From contig NZ_QKTW01000022.1 in NCBI RefSeq assembly GCF_003236175.1, positions 276,530 to 340,529 on the forward strand: 64,000 bases of DNA, in the 5' to 3' direction. The notes under the pieces were generated by a model that was given only the letters and a program-made list of their open reading frames with translations, had not been told where the DNA came from and did not search any database. The position numbers and the translations under genes are program-made. This document shows, in pieces, positions 35,419 through 44,481 of the stretch. The number at the start of each line of letters is the position of its first letter. The stretch's first letter is position 1. Source of the DNA: Taibaiella soli (lineage in GTDB: Bacteria; Bacteroidota; Bacteroidia; Chitinophagales; Chitinophagaceae).

Positions 35419-35487
35419 CTATTCCAAACAATATCGTTGAGAATAGTAATAATAATAAACTGCTTGTATGTTGCGGTTTTGTTGCAT
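35419..35487 (-). CDS. Tyrosine-rich leader peptide of the phhA attenuator
   Basis: 22 codons from the ATG at 35487 to TAG at 35421-35419; too short for standard gene calling. The peptide reads MQQNRNIQAV, then five consecutive Tyr (codons TAT TAT TAT TAC TAT, 35457-35443), then SQR, another Tyr, CLE. Six of 22 residues are Tyr. The promoter lies about 10 bases upstream and the terminator hairpin 33 bases downstream. The bases GGAATAGCGG at its stop codon (35425-35416) can pair with UUCC and CCG in the 5' arm of the terminator, giving a possible antiterminator. Logic: Tyr shortage stalls the ribosome before this site, freeing it; complete translation covers it and lets the terminator form. 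Layout seen; mechanism inferred. Confidence 0.72.
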   Translation of the reverse strand: MQQNRNIQAVYYYYYSQRYCLE

Positions 35488-35497
35488 CGTTGAAGAA

Positions 35498-35529
35498 CGA
35501 AGGTAGCGGCTTAGTTTGAGAAAATCAAA
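35498..35529 (-). promoter_or_regulatory. Promoter of the phhA leader
   Basis: On the minus strand: TTTG (35529-35526, in a T-run), 20 bases, TACCTTCG (35505-35498), one mismatch to TAnnTTTG. The leader ATG at 35487 follows within 11 bases, so the transcript is nearly leaderless. Confidence 0.7.
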
Positions 35530-35540
35530 AAACTATTTTT

Positions 35541-36131
35541 TTAGAACCGGTAACCGAAGCGCAGATTGCCTTGTATCATAATGTCCTGGCCATAATTTTT
35601 TCCATCGACCTTGTCGAAATACATGATACCCATGCCCGCCTCAAGTCCAGTGTAAAAATGACGGGAAATATTTATGTTCAGTGCATTGTTGATCAGCAAA
35701 CCAAATTGTATTTCTGTGCTATGACGCTTAAGTGTTGGCGGGTCACTCGGTTCTCCTGCGGGACACCAGTTAAATTCACCACTATTCGTTAAACGTCCCA
35801 CACCCAATCCAAGCGATGGGCCAAAGCTATAACTTACAGTATGCGCATTGCCGGCGGGATAAAATTTAATGCCCGGAAACACATACCCCATCTGAACGCG
35901 GGATGCAGGTTCGCAAGGATCATTTTTACCGAAAGAATAAGCTACAGGAATATAGAGGCTGAATTTTTTTGAGAGCATGCGCTCGTATTGAAGCCCAAAT
36001 CCTGTAAGTGAAGCATTGGTAACTTGTGCGGGCGAAACCGAAATAATATTGCGTGTTGTATTTTCCTGCGAATAAGCATTGGAATGCAACAGCAGACCGC
36101 TTAGGGCAATAGAAAGGGCTATCGATCTCAT
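35541..36131 (-). CDS. Outer-membrane beta-barrel protein (OmpW/OprF-like size)
   Basis: 196 residues from the ATG at 36131, which begins a signal peptide (RSIALSIALSGLLLHSNAYS, then Q); the upstream extension to 36188 has none. The mature part has about eight alternating strands (GFGLQYERMLSKKFSLYIPV, VSYSFGPSLGLGVGRL, STEIQFGLLINNALNI, HFYTGLEAGMGIMYF) and ends NLRFGYRF with terminal Phe, the outer-membrane signal. It matches the general eight-strand outer-membrane barrels (porin-family or OMP-beta-brl type). No specific function can be read. Confidence 0.65.
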   Translation of the reverse strand: MRSIALSIALSGLLLHSNAYSQENTTRNIISVSPAQVTNASLTGFGLQYERMLSKKFSLYIPVAYSFGKNDPCEPASRVQMGYVFPGIKFYPAGNAHTVSYSFGPSLGLGVGRLTNSGEFNWCPAGEPSDPPTLKRHSTEIQFGLLINNALNINISRHFYTGLEAGMGIMYFDKVDGKNYGQDIMIQGNLRFGYRF

Positions 36132-36239
36132 AAGACTATTGTTTAGGTTAGGTGTTATAACGACAAGGTAGTAAAAATTATTATGCAAGTATTCGCCGTT
36201 TGTCTGTGTGTCATCTGATGTTTGCGATAGAATGCTTTA

Positions 36240-36284
36240 CTCACGTTTGTCCAGATGAAAGAGAAATCCCGCGGAATGTCTGCC
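36240..36284. repeat. Single degenerate copy of the 99-base palindromic unit
   Basis: CTCACGTTTGTCCAGATGAA then AGAGAAATCCCGCGGAATG and TCTGCC: recognisably the left half of the unit in the 51151 array. Confidence 0.5.
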
Positions 36285-36346
36285 GACGTTATGCGCGACG
36301 CCTGTTTGAAGCGACGTGACATAAAGTCGAAGAATGAGCAATACGC

Positions 36347-38791
36347 TTAAAATGGTACTATGAGCTTCACGCAAAGATTTCTACCCATGCCATAGATTCC
36401 ATAGTGTCCATTTGGTGACGCGCTGTAATATTCAAAGTATTTCAAGCGGCTCATATTGCTTTGGCAGGCCAGATCAAAAACATTATTTACCTGAACCCTC
36501 AATTGAAGCGTTTTATGATGCGCGTACCGTATTTCGGCGCCAGCTGCAACATCGCAAAGCGTATAAGATGGCGTGGCGGATTCTGTATTATACAAACTCA
36601 GATATCTGTTTTGCGCTGCATTATATTCAACTGCTGCTGAAATATTAATTGTAGGAACGTATTTCCATTTAGGCACAAACTCCTGACTGATAGTGGTGAT
36701 CAGTTTAGCCGGTGGAGTAAGTGGCAGATAGGCGCCGGAATTCCCCTGGTCTTTAAAAGTTTCATTCCGGTTGAAACCATAAATCAACGCGAAATTATTA
36801 TTCCAGTCAAAGCCTTTCAGCGCCATAGGATGTATGTCCAGTGAGGCTTCTGCGCCATAAAGCTGTGCAGTCGATTGCTGATATTGAAACGTTTTGTTAC
36901 CCTGTGCATCGATTACCGGGTTGCCACCTGCGTCTGCTAATTGTGTGAGGTAAATATAGTGCAGTACATTGTTGTTGAACACACTTAACGACGCTGCAAA
37001 ATCGTCAAACTGAAAAAAAGCACCGATATCTTCTTGCCAATTTGTTTCGGGTTCAAAATTCCGGTTGCCCAAATAAATGATATGAGCACCGGGGTCCAGT
37101 CCATTTGATAAAGACTCTGTGATGTTTGGACTTCTGTAACCCTTGGCTATATTGATTTTTAAGCTTAGGTGCGGATTGATTTCATAAGTGCCCCCGATAC
37201 TTACAGATATGCCGTTGTAGTTTTTTTGAAATGCAGGAAATTGAAGTGTTGTATTTGCTGTATCCGGGAAACGGACTTGTTCGCCAAAGCCTGTTTGCGC
37301 GTTCGTACGTACGTAAAAGTCTTTACTGTTCACTTGTCTGGTATCGTACCTGACACCACCGCTCATAGTCATTTTCTTATGTTTCCATTTACCGCAGGCA
37401 TAAGCTCCAACATCAAAGAGCGTATAGTCGGGTATTGGAAAGTCAGTAGCATCAAGGCTTTTGTTGTTTTGATACATTCCATTTGCACCAACAGTAAAGT
37501 CAATTTCTTTGGTCAATGAGATCGCATAACGCAAGTCATAATTGAGTGTATTCAATCGTACATACATGCCCGCCTGGTGAGGTTGAGTAGGGTGATTGTA
37601 CTCACGTCTGATGTTTTGCTGCCATCCCAACAATGCATCTATACGGCTTTTCCCAAGTTCATAATGGTTGTTTGTGTAAACCCGGTAGTGCTGTATATGC
37701 TGATGTAGCGGACTCAGGCGGTAGCTATTCAGTTCTTCGTTGTTCACAACAGGCCGCTGCGTAATATCATCAGAAGTACCTTCAAAAACTTGTTTGGTAA
37801 ATTGCCGTGTAGTAGAATCCCTGCTGCCATCCGGAATTCCTTGCAGGTTGTCATACAAAGTAAAGTTGAGCAGACTTTTGCCGTACTTGCTATAATAGCC
37901 GGTGGCTGCTGCAACGTTTTTCTCGTTGAATCCTGTGTTATAAACCCTTCCATCAATATTGTTCTTATAGTTTTTTGCAATTCTGTAAGAACCCCGCACC
38001 TGCCACATCCATTTATTATCGCGATAGCCAAGCCGCAGGCCAGTGCCGATAAGTCCATTGTTCGACTGATACTCCGAAATGAAACGTCCGATGATTTTGC
38101 CATTGTTGGGTGGCATATAGGGGAACAAACTGATCACTCCTGCCAATGCATCACTGCCATACATCAGGCTCGCCGGCCCCTTAATCACTTCTGCACGGTC
38201 CACATTATATCCGTCCACCTCGATGCCATGTTCGTCGCCCCATTGTTGGCCTTCCTGACGGATACCATCGTATAACGTCAGCACGCGATTATAACCGAGT
38301 CCGCGGATAAATGGTTTGGAAATATTAGGGCCCGTTTTAACAGCCGTCAGTCCGGGAACATTTTTTACGAGTACATCAATGATATTATTTTCGGAAGCAC
38401 GCTCTATGGTTTTGGAAGAAACAGCAGTAATCGCGACAGGGTTTTCCTTGATCCTGGTAGCTTTCGAAACGCCCGATATCACCAGTTCATTGAGCGTTTT
38501 ATTGCTGGCAGACAACGAAATAGTCAAGGAGGTTTTTTCAGTAATTAAAATAGTGTCTGTGTTGTAACCGATATGGGTGGAAATGAGTTGCTTGTTAGAA
38601 CGATCTCCACTCAGCATTAAAACGAACTTGCCATTCTTATCTGAATAGGTGCCGTTTGTGCTGCCTGCAATACGTACCGAAGCATTGACCAGTACGGCTT
38701 TCGTTTCCGCGTCAATGATGATACCGCTTATAATTTGTGCTTTCGCAGGAACGAAAAACAGCAGTGATAGTAGTGGTAAAAGGTTTTTCAT
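36347..38791 (-). CDS. TonB-dependent outer-membrane receptor
   Basis: 814 residues from the ATG at 38791, starting a signal peptide (NLLPLLSLLFFVPAKAQ). Carboxypeptidase-regulatory-like domain at about 18-95 (SGIIIDAETKAVLVNASVRI), plug at about 105-225 (RIKENPVAITAVSSKTIERA, FIRGLGYNRVLTLYDGIRQ, RAEVIKGPASLMYGSDALAG), then a 22-strand barrel ending in LIVPF. The plug segment before the barrel has GDEHGIEVD. It would import a metal complex or other small ligand by TonB energy. The operator-like palindrome TTTAGACTAATCTAAA inside its promoter argues for metal-responsive repression (iron or manganese); the ligand itself is not determined. Confidence 0.88.
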   Translation of the reverse strand: MKNLLPLLSLLFFVPAKAQIISGIIIDAETKAVLVNASVRIAGSTNGTYSDKNGKFVLMLSGDRSNKQLISTHIGYNTDTILITEKTSLTISLSASNKTLNELVISGVSKATRIKENPVAITAVSSKTIERASENNIIDVLVKNVPGLTAVKTGPNISKPFIRGLGYNRVLTLYDGIRQEGQQWGDEHGIEVDGYNVDRAEVIKGPASLMYGSDALAGVISLFPYMPPNNGKIIGRFISEYQSNNGLIGTGLRLGYRDNKWMWQVRGSYRIAKNYKNNIDGRVYNTGFNEKNVAAATGYYSKYGKSLLNFTLYDNLQGIPDGSRDSTTRQFTKQVFEGTSDDITQRPVVNNEELNSYRLSPLHQHIQHYRVYTNNHYELGKSRIDALLGWQQNIRREYNHPTQPHQAGMYVRLNTLNYDLRYAISLTKEIDFTVGANGMYQNNKSLDATDFPIPDYTLFDVGAYACGKWKHKKMTMSGGVRYDTRQVNSKDFYVRTNAQTGFGEQVRFPDTANTTLQFPAFQKNYNGISVSIGGTYEINPHLSLKINIAKGYRSPNITESLSNGLDPGAHIIYLGNRNFEPETNWQEDIGAFFQFDDFAASLSVFNNNVLHYIYLTQLADAGGNPVIDAQGNKTFQYQQSTAQLYGAEASLDIHPMALKGFDWNNNFALIYGFNRNETFKDQGNSGAYLPLTPPAKLITTISQEFVPKWKYVPTINISAAVEYNAAQNRYLSLYNTESATPSYTLCDVAAGAEIRYAHHKTLQLRVQVNNVFDLACQSNMSRLKYFEYYSASPNGHYGIYGMGRNLCVKLIVPF

Positions 38792-38806
38792 TTTAAATTT
38801 TGTAAG

Positions 38807-38838
38807 CAAAACTATTTATTTAGACTAATCTAAACAAA
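38807..38838 (-). promoter_or_regulatory. TonB-receptor promoter with palindromic operator
   Basis: On the minus strand: TTTG (38838-38835), 20 bases, TAGTTTTG (38814-38807), both consensus. The spacer holds TTTAGATTAGTCTAAA (38834-38819), with 6-bp inverted arms TTTAGA/TCTAAA, similar in type to DtxR/MntR-family boxes. A repressor bound there would block the polymerase. Confidence 0.7.
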
Positions 38839-38923
38839 TTGTTTTGTTGTCTTCTTTAGGCTGGGGAATAATGATATATGTATAAAATGTATTAGATTAC
38901 ATAAGCTATTTATCGACGCGGGC

Positions 38924-41900
38924 ATGGTTCGACATAAAAAACTGAAGATTGGCGGCATTGTGTTCGTATGCTTTTTGCTGGGTGTACACTTGTTCGTCAA
39001 ATGGAAAGCCGGTCATATTCTCAGCAGCATTGTCAGTAACATTACCAATAATAAGTACCGGCTCAAAACATCTGCTGTTCGTATTCATTATACGACGATA
39101 GGTATTCTCGCCAAAAATGTGGTACTGGAGCCTGTAGATTCGGCCGAAAGAAATAATGCAGTGCATTTTACGGCAGATGAAGTGCTGCTTGATTTACACG
39201 GTTTACGCTCCTTGTTTGCCGATCGTGCACTCAACATAGATGAAGTACGATTAGTGAATCCTACTATCATTATTCCGCCGCCAAAAGATGTGCCTGCAGT
39301 GAAAGATACAAGTGACATTGTCATTCACGATCAGTTGCTTTCCATACAGAACACCGTCAATAATATGGTGAACTCGCTGCGCATGACCCGTTTCAGAATT
39401 GATAATGCACAGATTAAAATATACACTGATCAGCAAAATCATTTCTTCTCGGTCGACAGAGTTTCGTTACATGTCGATCATTTATTTGCTGATGTAAAAG
39501 CGAATCAGCTGGCAAAGAAAATAAAGCTGAATGCAGATATTCATCTCTGGCTGGATCATCCGCATATTGTATATCCCGATAGTGCTGTAGCCATTACAAT
39601 AGATCAGTTTGACTGGAATAGTGCCACGCATAAATTCGTCATTGAGAACATAGCATTTTCCAAGAGAAAGAATACGCCCGGGGGCGATAGCTCGCACATT
39701 AATCTGCATGAAGTAAGTATCACAAGGCTCAATTGGAGTAAATGGGCTAATGCCGGTGAAATCGTCATTGATACTGTAAAAGCAAATTCCGGTGATGTGT
39801 ATATCGAAACCATCGCTAAATCCGGAAAGAAAGGTAAGCAAAGCAATGATATTGCAAATCGAAGTATTCTGAATTTGCTGAGTCCGATGTCTATTCAGTA
39901 TTTGTCGATAAGGAAAATAAATTCATCGGCACAAACTACTTCCGATAATCTGGCGCTGGCAGGAAAGATCGATGGCGACAGTCTGGAGGTAACGGGTTTC
40001 AATCTTGATGCGACACGTAAAGCGCCCGTTCAGTTAAAAAGTCTGAAGCTGGATATCAAACAATTTAAAGGCAAAGATCTTGGCGATACCTGGGAAACTT
40101 CTTTTGCGGTGTTCCGTATTGATCAGGATAGCATTGTGCTCAAGGATTATACGCTGCAAAGCACAGCTGAAAGCCATTTTGGCAATCGTAACCTGTTCCG
40201 TATTCCGCGGTTAGTGCTTACAGATTTTTCATTGTCGGAACTAGTTGCAGGCCGGTTGAAAGCAGATGAAATGAGAATGGAAAACCCGTATTTTCAATTG
40301 CAGCCGGGTTTGCTCACCATTCCGAAAGGCCGGCAAAAGGCTGTGTTGAAGCCAAGAACGCTGAAGGAACGTTTTCCTTATCTGAGTGTCCGTTCTTTTA
40401 TTTTGAGTAACGGAACGCTGGTTATTTTCGATAAGCATTCTGCAAATAAAATTGTGCAGGCAAATGGCATTAACGGCAGTGTAGATATCACGCAGTTAAT
40501 GCAAGCGAATGGTGTAGCGGAATACATTACTTCGGGCAAAATGGTCGATATCGAAAATGTACAGCTAAATCTGCCACAGGCACAGGTTTTGACCACGGGT
40601 ATGAAAATTGATCCGGATGCCCACACGGTTTTTCTCAACACAGTCAATGCAACGCTTGCCAATAAAGCGGGTAAGGTTGGGATGACTGGTGTGTTGCTTC
40701 AGATCGATTCGCTGAACCGGATTATTCATGAACGCAATAATTATAGTTTGAAAGAATTGTCCGTTGTGACGGTGAGCGCGGATGTGGCACTGGATAAATT
40801 GCCGAAGGCTAAAAAGAAAACGACGCCAGGTGAATCGCCTTTCTGGATGATTCGTCAGGTAAATGTTGGCGCGGGAAATATTCGTGCTAAGAAAGGGGCA
40901 ATGACTAGTTCACTCGTGCTCGATAAAATTGCTATTGTTGGTTTAAGTAATGCCGGCGGTACGATTGGCTGGGACGATATAAGTGTGGCTTCGCACAAAC
41001 TGGCGTTTGCTAATAAAGATATGGTTGCCAGCGCTGATCAGGTGGTGTTGCGTAGTAATGACGTTACACAGCTACAGAACTTCCGTTTTTATATGAACGG
41101 GAAAGGTAAAAATATCACGGCAGAGGTTCCTGTGATTCAAATGCAGATACCTTTGCATGCTTTGCCACAAAAGGACTTCGATATGGAGCTGGCATCAGCA
41201 CATTTTCTGAATCCTTCCTTTCAGTATGCTTCTGCAAATGATACCAGCCATTTTCATATTGGCGGCTCCGGTGATCATTTAAATTTTTCAGGCCTGAAAT
41301 TGCATCAGGAACAAGGACAAAAATTAAAATGGAATGCGGCAGAAATTGATGTAAAAACAAATGGCGTTTCCTTTCAAAAAGATGACCACACTACTGCGCA
41401 TTATGAGGCGTTTTCGGCTACGCTGACCGACGTGGATGCGCGTAGTCCCGGGCGGCCTTTAAGCTTTAATGTAAAGGATTTTTTATTGCAGGGGGTGACG
41501 TATAGCCGGAAGGTAAATGATAAAGAGGCCAGTCTGAAACTGAACGATGTAACGATTGTCAACACGGGAAGGGTTGTGGCGACTAAGGATTCATTACTCC
41601 GGTTACTGTATGGAAATGCTGGTATTTTGATGAACGGTGCGGATATTATTCTGGATAATCCGTTGCAGACTATTCGTTTTTATAATGTAAGTGTTGACAT
41701 CGCACATAAAAGCTTTACGGTAGATAGCTTTACGATGCGTAACAAAATGAGTCGTGACAGTATCTTTGCCATGCAGCCGGTAGAGAAGGATGTGTTCACT
41801 GTGAGCAGCGGGAGAATCAGTGCGGGTGGGGTTTCTACAGTGCGCTATATGTCGGACACTGGTTTTGCGATTCACAATATGAACATCGATAGCCTTAAAC

Positions 41901-42673
41901 TTAAGGTAGAGCGTGATAAGCGTCGTCCGGATGATACGGTCAGTTATCGTCCGTTGCTAGCGAAGATGCTGGAGCGTATTCCTTTTCTGATTAGTGTTGA
42001 TACCATTGTGCTTAAAAACAGTTTGATCTGGCATAATGTAATTGAGGAGAAAAGAGGGCAGGAGGGGACGATCTATTTTACCGACGTAAATGGCTGGGTC
42101 GCTGATGTGCGGAATTACAACATGAACAATGAGGATACTTTGCGGATTCGTGTCCGTGCGAAACTGATGGGCAAAGGCAATATGAATATGCGTTTCCGCC
42201 AGTCGTATGCCGACAGTCTGCAGACTTTTCTGCTCTACGCAAATATGGGTAAATACAAAATGGCCGGACTCAATCAGATTTTGGAGCCGCTGACCAGAAT
42301 TAAGATTGATGAAGGCACGATCGATTCTATCTGGTTGCGTGTAAAGGCTAATGATTTGGTTGCTTTCGGCAGTATGGAAATGGATTATCGCGAGCTGAGA
42401 GTGGCGTTGGTCAACAAGCGGCACGAACGCCAGGGATTTTTATCCTGGGTGGCAAACAAAGTAATTCATAAGAAAAATTATAAACGAGGTAAAGTTTACG
42501 TAGAAAGGCTTCAGAACAAAGCTATATTCAACTATTGGGGCAAAATTTCACTCAGCGGACTTTTGAGTAATATCGGTATTCGAAGAGATAAAAAATACAA
42601 TAAGCTTTACCGCGAAGCAATGGAAAAATATCACTTGCCACCGGATTTATTGAAAGATGATTTGGACGATTAG
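38924..42673 (+). CDS. AsmA-like inner-membrane/periplasmic giant protein
   Basis: 1249 residues. One membrane helix near the N-terminus (about 8-26, IGGIVFVCFLLGVHLFVKW), then a very long, beta-strand-rich periplasmic part with repeating alternation of polar and hydrophobic residues (for example LLDLHGLRSLFADRALNIDEVRLVNPTI, shown in part). The N-terminal layout fits AsmA/DUF748-like proteins, and the C-terminal part (about 1100-1249) also matches that style (GMEMDYRELRVAL-like segment). AsmA-type proteins are linked to lipid transport between membranes or envelope integrity. It is divergent from the TonB receptor. Assignment rests on architecture and composition. Confidence 0.6.
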   Translation: MVRHKKLKIGGIVFVCFLLGVHLFVKWKAGHILSSIVSNITNNKYRLKTSAVRIHYTTIGILAKNVVLEPVDSAERNNAVHFTADEVLLDLHGLRSLFADRALNIDEVRLVNPTIIIPPPKDVPAVKDTSDIVIHDQLLSIQNTVNNMVNSLRMTRFRIDNAQIKIYTDQQNHFFSVDRVSLHVDHLFADVKANQLAKKIKLNADIHLWLDHPHIVYPDSAVAITIDQFDWNSATHKFVIENIAFSKRKNTPGGDSSHINLHEVSITRLNWSKWANAGEIVIDTVKANSGDVYIETIAKSGKKGKQSNDIANRSILNLLSPMSIQYLSIRKINSSAQTTSDNLALAGKIDGDSLEVTGFNLDATRKAPVQLKSLKLDIKQFKGKDLGDTWETSFAVFRIDQDSIVLKDYTLQSTAESHFGNRNLFRIPRLVLTDFSLSELVAGRLKADEMRMENPYFQLQPGLLTIPKGRQKAVLKPRTLKERFPYLSVRSFILSNGTLVIFDKHSANKIVQANGINGSVDITQLMQANGVAEYITSGKMVDIENVQLNLPQAQVLTTGMKIDPDAHTVFLNTVNATLANKAGKVGMTGVLLQIDSLNRIIHERNNYSLKELSVVTVSADVALDKLPKAKKKTTPGESPFWMIRQVNVGAGNIRAKKGAMTSSLVLDKIAIVGLSNAGGTIGWDDISVASHKLAFANKDMVASADQVVLRSNDVTQLQNFRFYMNGKGKNITAEVPVIQMQIPLHALPQKDFDMELASAHFLNPSFQYASANDTSHFHIGGSGDHLNFSGLKLHQEQGQKLKWNAAEIDVKTNGVSFQKDDHTTAHYEAFSATLTDVDARSPGRPLSFNVKDFLLQGVTYSRKVNDKEASLKLNDVTIVNTGRVVATKDSLLRLLYGNAGILMNGADIILDNPLQTIRFYNVSVDIAHKSFTVDSFTMRNKMSRDSIFAMQPVEKDVFTVSSGRISAGGVSTVRYMSDTGFAIHNMNIDSLKLKVERDKRRPDDTVSYRPLLAKMLERIPFLISVDTIVLKNSLIWHNVIEEKRGQEGTIYFTDVNGWVADVRNYNMNNEDTLRIRVRAKLMGKGNMNMRFRQSYADSLQTFLLYANMGKYKMAGLNQILEPLTRIKIDEGTIDSIWLRVKANDLVAFGSMEMDYRELRVALVNKRHERQGFLSWVANKVIHKKNYKRGKVYVERLQNKAIFNYWGKISLSGLLSNIGIRRDKKYNKLYREAMEKYHLPPDLLKDDLDD

Positions 42674-42756
42674 CTGGTTTGTTTAGTGATGTTCTAAGTT
42701 GTACGTAATAGGTTTGCTTACCGGGAACTTAAAACGTACAACTTAAAACATACAAC

Positions 42757-43188
42757 TTAAAATTCAGAATCCAGAAACTTCGGCAACGATGTACCAATAA
42801 TATAAGTCCAGCCTGCTTCGAAACTTTCACGTGCAAAATCCTTGCTTGTTTGCGGGAATGTTTCCAGTCCTTCATGAGTAAGTTTTAGACGAGTATTTTC
42901 TCCTTCCGGAAATAATTCAAAAGTCAAAACCGAACTGCCTTCATACCCCTCATAGTGCCAGGTGTACTGCAGTTTTTTGTCTACGATAACTTCAGTGATT
43001 TTACAAAGATGCACATAAGTCTGTTCTTCGCTGCCGCCGGTAAAAGTAAATTCATGGCCAATTTCCGGCTTAAAAGAAGACACATCAAAGTACCATTTTT
43101 TCATTTGATCTTTGTCGGTAATGGCTTGCCATACTTTATGAACGGGCGCATTAAATACACGCTCAATGACGATTGGATTGTTGCTCAT
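42757..43188 (-). CDS. SRPBCC (AHSA1-type) domain protein
   Basis: 143 residues. It begins IVIERVFNAPVHKVWQAITD, continues KMKKWYFD-like (QMKKWYFDVSSF), GHEFTFTGG and LQYTWHYEGYEGSSVLTFEL, and ends with the helix ESFEAGWTYIIGTSLPKFLD. These are the hallmarks of the AHSA1 subgroup of START-like proteins, which bind hydrophobic ligands in a helix-grip pocket. Cytoplasmic; no partner in the neighbourhood. Single gene. Confidence 0.85.
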   Translation of the reverse strand: MSNNPIVIERVFNAPVHKVWQAITDKDQMKKWYFDVSSFKPEIGHEFTFTGGSEEQTYVHLCKITEVIVDKKLQYTWHYEGYEGSSVLTFELFPEGENTRLKLTHEGLETFPQTSKDFARESFEAGWTYIIGTSLPKFLDSEF

Positions 43189-43323
43189 AACTTTATTTAT
43201 TATCGCTGATGTTTGATTTTTTAGATCGGTGATTCAAAATGAAGAGATAAGTTACATTTTAAAACCCAGAACAGACCACTCACCATTCACAAATCGAATA
43301 GGAGACGTCAGAGATCAGTGATT

Positions 43324-44304
43324 TTAATTCTGGTTTTCCGGAACAGGCAGCGGCACAGGTCTTGTTTCGTTTAGTTTGTGCATTTCCAGAATGGTCGTTT
43401 TGCCATCTTCACTTTCGCGGTACATCGGCACAAATTTTTCACCGAATTTCATTTCATGATAAGTGTATGAGGTACGCTGCAATACAGGGCTCGAATAAAC
43501 TTCATCGAATCCCACAACCAATACATAAAGCTCAGCGTCGGCATTAGTTACATCGTCGCAACTAAAACCATAGATAGGGCTGTTCTCATCAATCGGATGC
43601 ACGACAGTCCAGTTCATCGGGAAATTATCGATGTGCGAACGTTCCAGTACCAGATCATAAAACTGATAGCTGGCTTCGCCATTTTCTTCTACCCGCAAAG
43701 CGATATTTACTTTGATGTCGACATTCGTCAGCGTGTGATGATCTTTATAAGTGGCAAAGCGGAACATTAACGCAGTGCCGCCTTTGTACGGTGCAACGAG
43801 TGCTTGATCGCTGAACGCGAGATAGGGACGTGGTTTCGAAAATCGACCGTAGATAAGACCCGTTACTACCGCGAAGGAGAGAAAGCCGACCAGTGCTTCC
43901 AGACTTGCAATGATATTGGTAGGGTCATCAGTCGGATTGATACGGCCATAGCCCACTGTTGTAAAGGTCTGACAGCTGAAATAGAAAATTTCCTTAATCC
44001 GCCCCCAGTTTGTCTTTGCGTAGATGCCCTGCAGCTCGTCCATACCCGCTATCAGGTAGGCAGTGCTAAACAGTACATTCATAATAAAAAACACCATGAC
44101 CACAAACAATCCGAATTTCCAGGAGGGTAATGTTTGCATTTTCTGGAAAAAACTGATGCGGTCGATAAAAGAAATGCCTTCGCGGCGAAGATTAAAGCTT
44201 CCGTCTCTGTTGATGAAACGTCCGCCGTAATTGCTGGCATTATTACCAAACCCGGTGTCATTGTTGGGTTTGAGTCTTGGATTTATTTTTTTGGGAGCTG
44301 ACAT
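43324..44304 (-). CDS. Inward-rectifier (Kir-type) potassium channel
   Basis: 326 residues. Two membrane helices (about 60-82 and 130-152) surround a pore loop with the selectivity filter TTVGYGR (near 114-119). The cytoplasmic C-terminal domain (about 165-310) is the immunoglobulin-like Kir domain: FRFATYKDHHTLTNVDIKV, LRVEENGEASYQFYDLVLE, NFPMNWTVVHPIDENSP, VVGFDEVYSSPVLQRTSY. This matches bacterial KirBac channels in length and order. It conducts K+ as a tetramer in the inner membrane. The ATG at 44304 is preceded by no better start. Confidence 0.92.
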   Translation of the reverse strand: MSAPKKINPRLKPNNDTGFGNNASNYGGRFINRDGSFNLRREGISFIDRISFFQKMQTLPSWKFGLFVVMVFFIMNVLFSTAYLIAGMDELQGIYAKTNWGRIKEIFYFSCQTFTTVGYGRINPTDDPTNIIASLEALVGFLSFAVVTGLIYGRFSKPRPYLAFSDQALVAPYKGGTALMFRFATYKDHHTLTNVDIKVNIALRVEENGEASYQFYDLVLERSHIDNFPMNWTVVHPIDENSPIYGFSCDDVTNADAELYVLVVGFDEVYSSPVLQRTSYTYHEMKFGEKFVPMYRESEDGKTTILEMHKLNETRPVPLPVPENQN

Positions 44305-44379
44305 GGTACGGAACGTTTATGCATTGTAAATTTAAGTCTTCGATAGTTGACATTGGTAGCCGATAATGGAAAAGCTACC

Positions 44380-44422
44380 CTGGCGCCAGAATTAGAGCAG
44401 CGCTCTAGTGTTTGTAAGACCG
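44380..44422. repeat. Dispersed REP related to the RAYT-flanking repeats
   Basis: CTGGCGCCAGAATTAGAGCA then GCGCTCTAGTGTTTGTAAGAC. It matches the left repeat of the RAYT element at 58154 in the conserved parts (CTGGCGC, AG-TTAG, AGCGCTCT-GTGTTTG), 14 kb away and without a transposase gene. Confidence 0.6.
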
Positions 44423-44481
44423 CCGGTTTGTAACTGGCACAAGATCATAAACGGCCATCCGTCACTCATAAATAAAACGAC

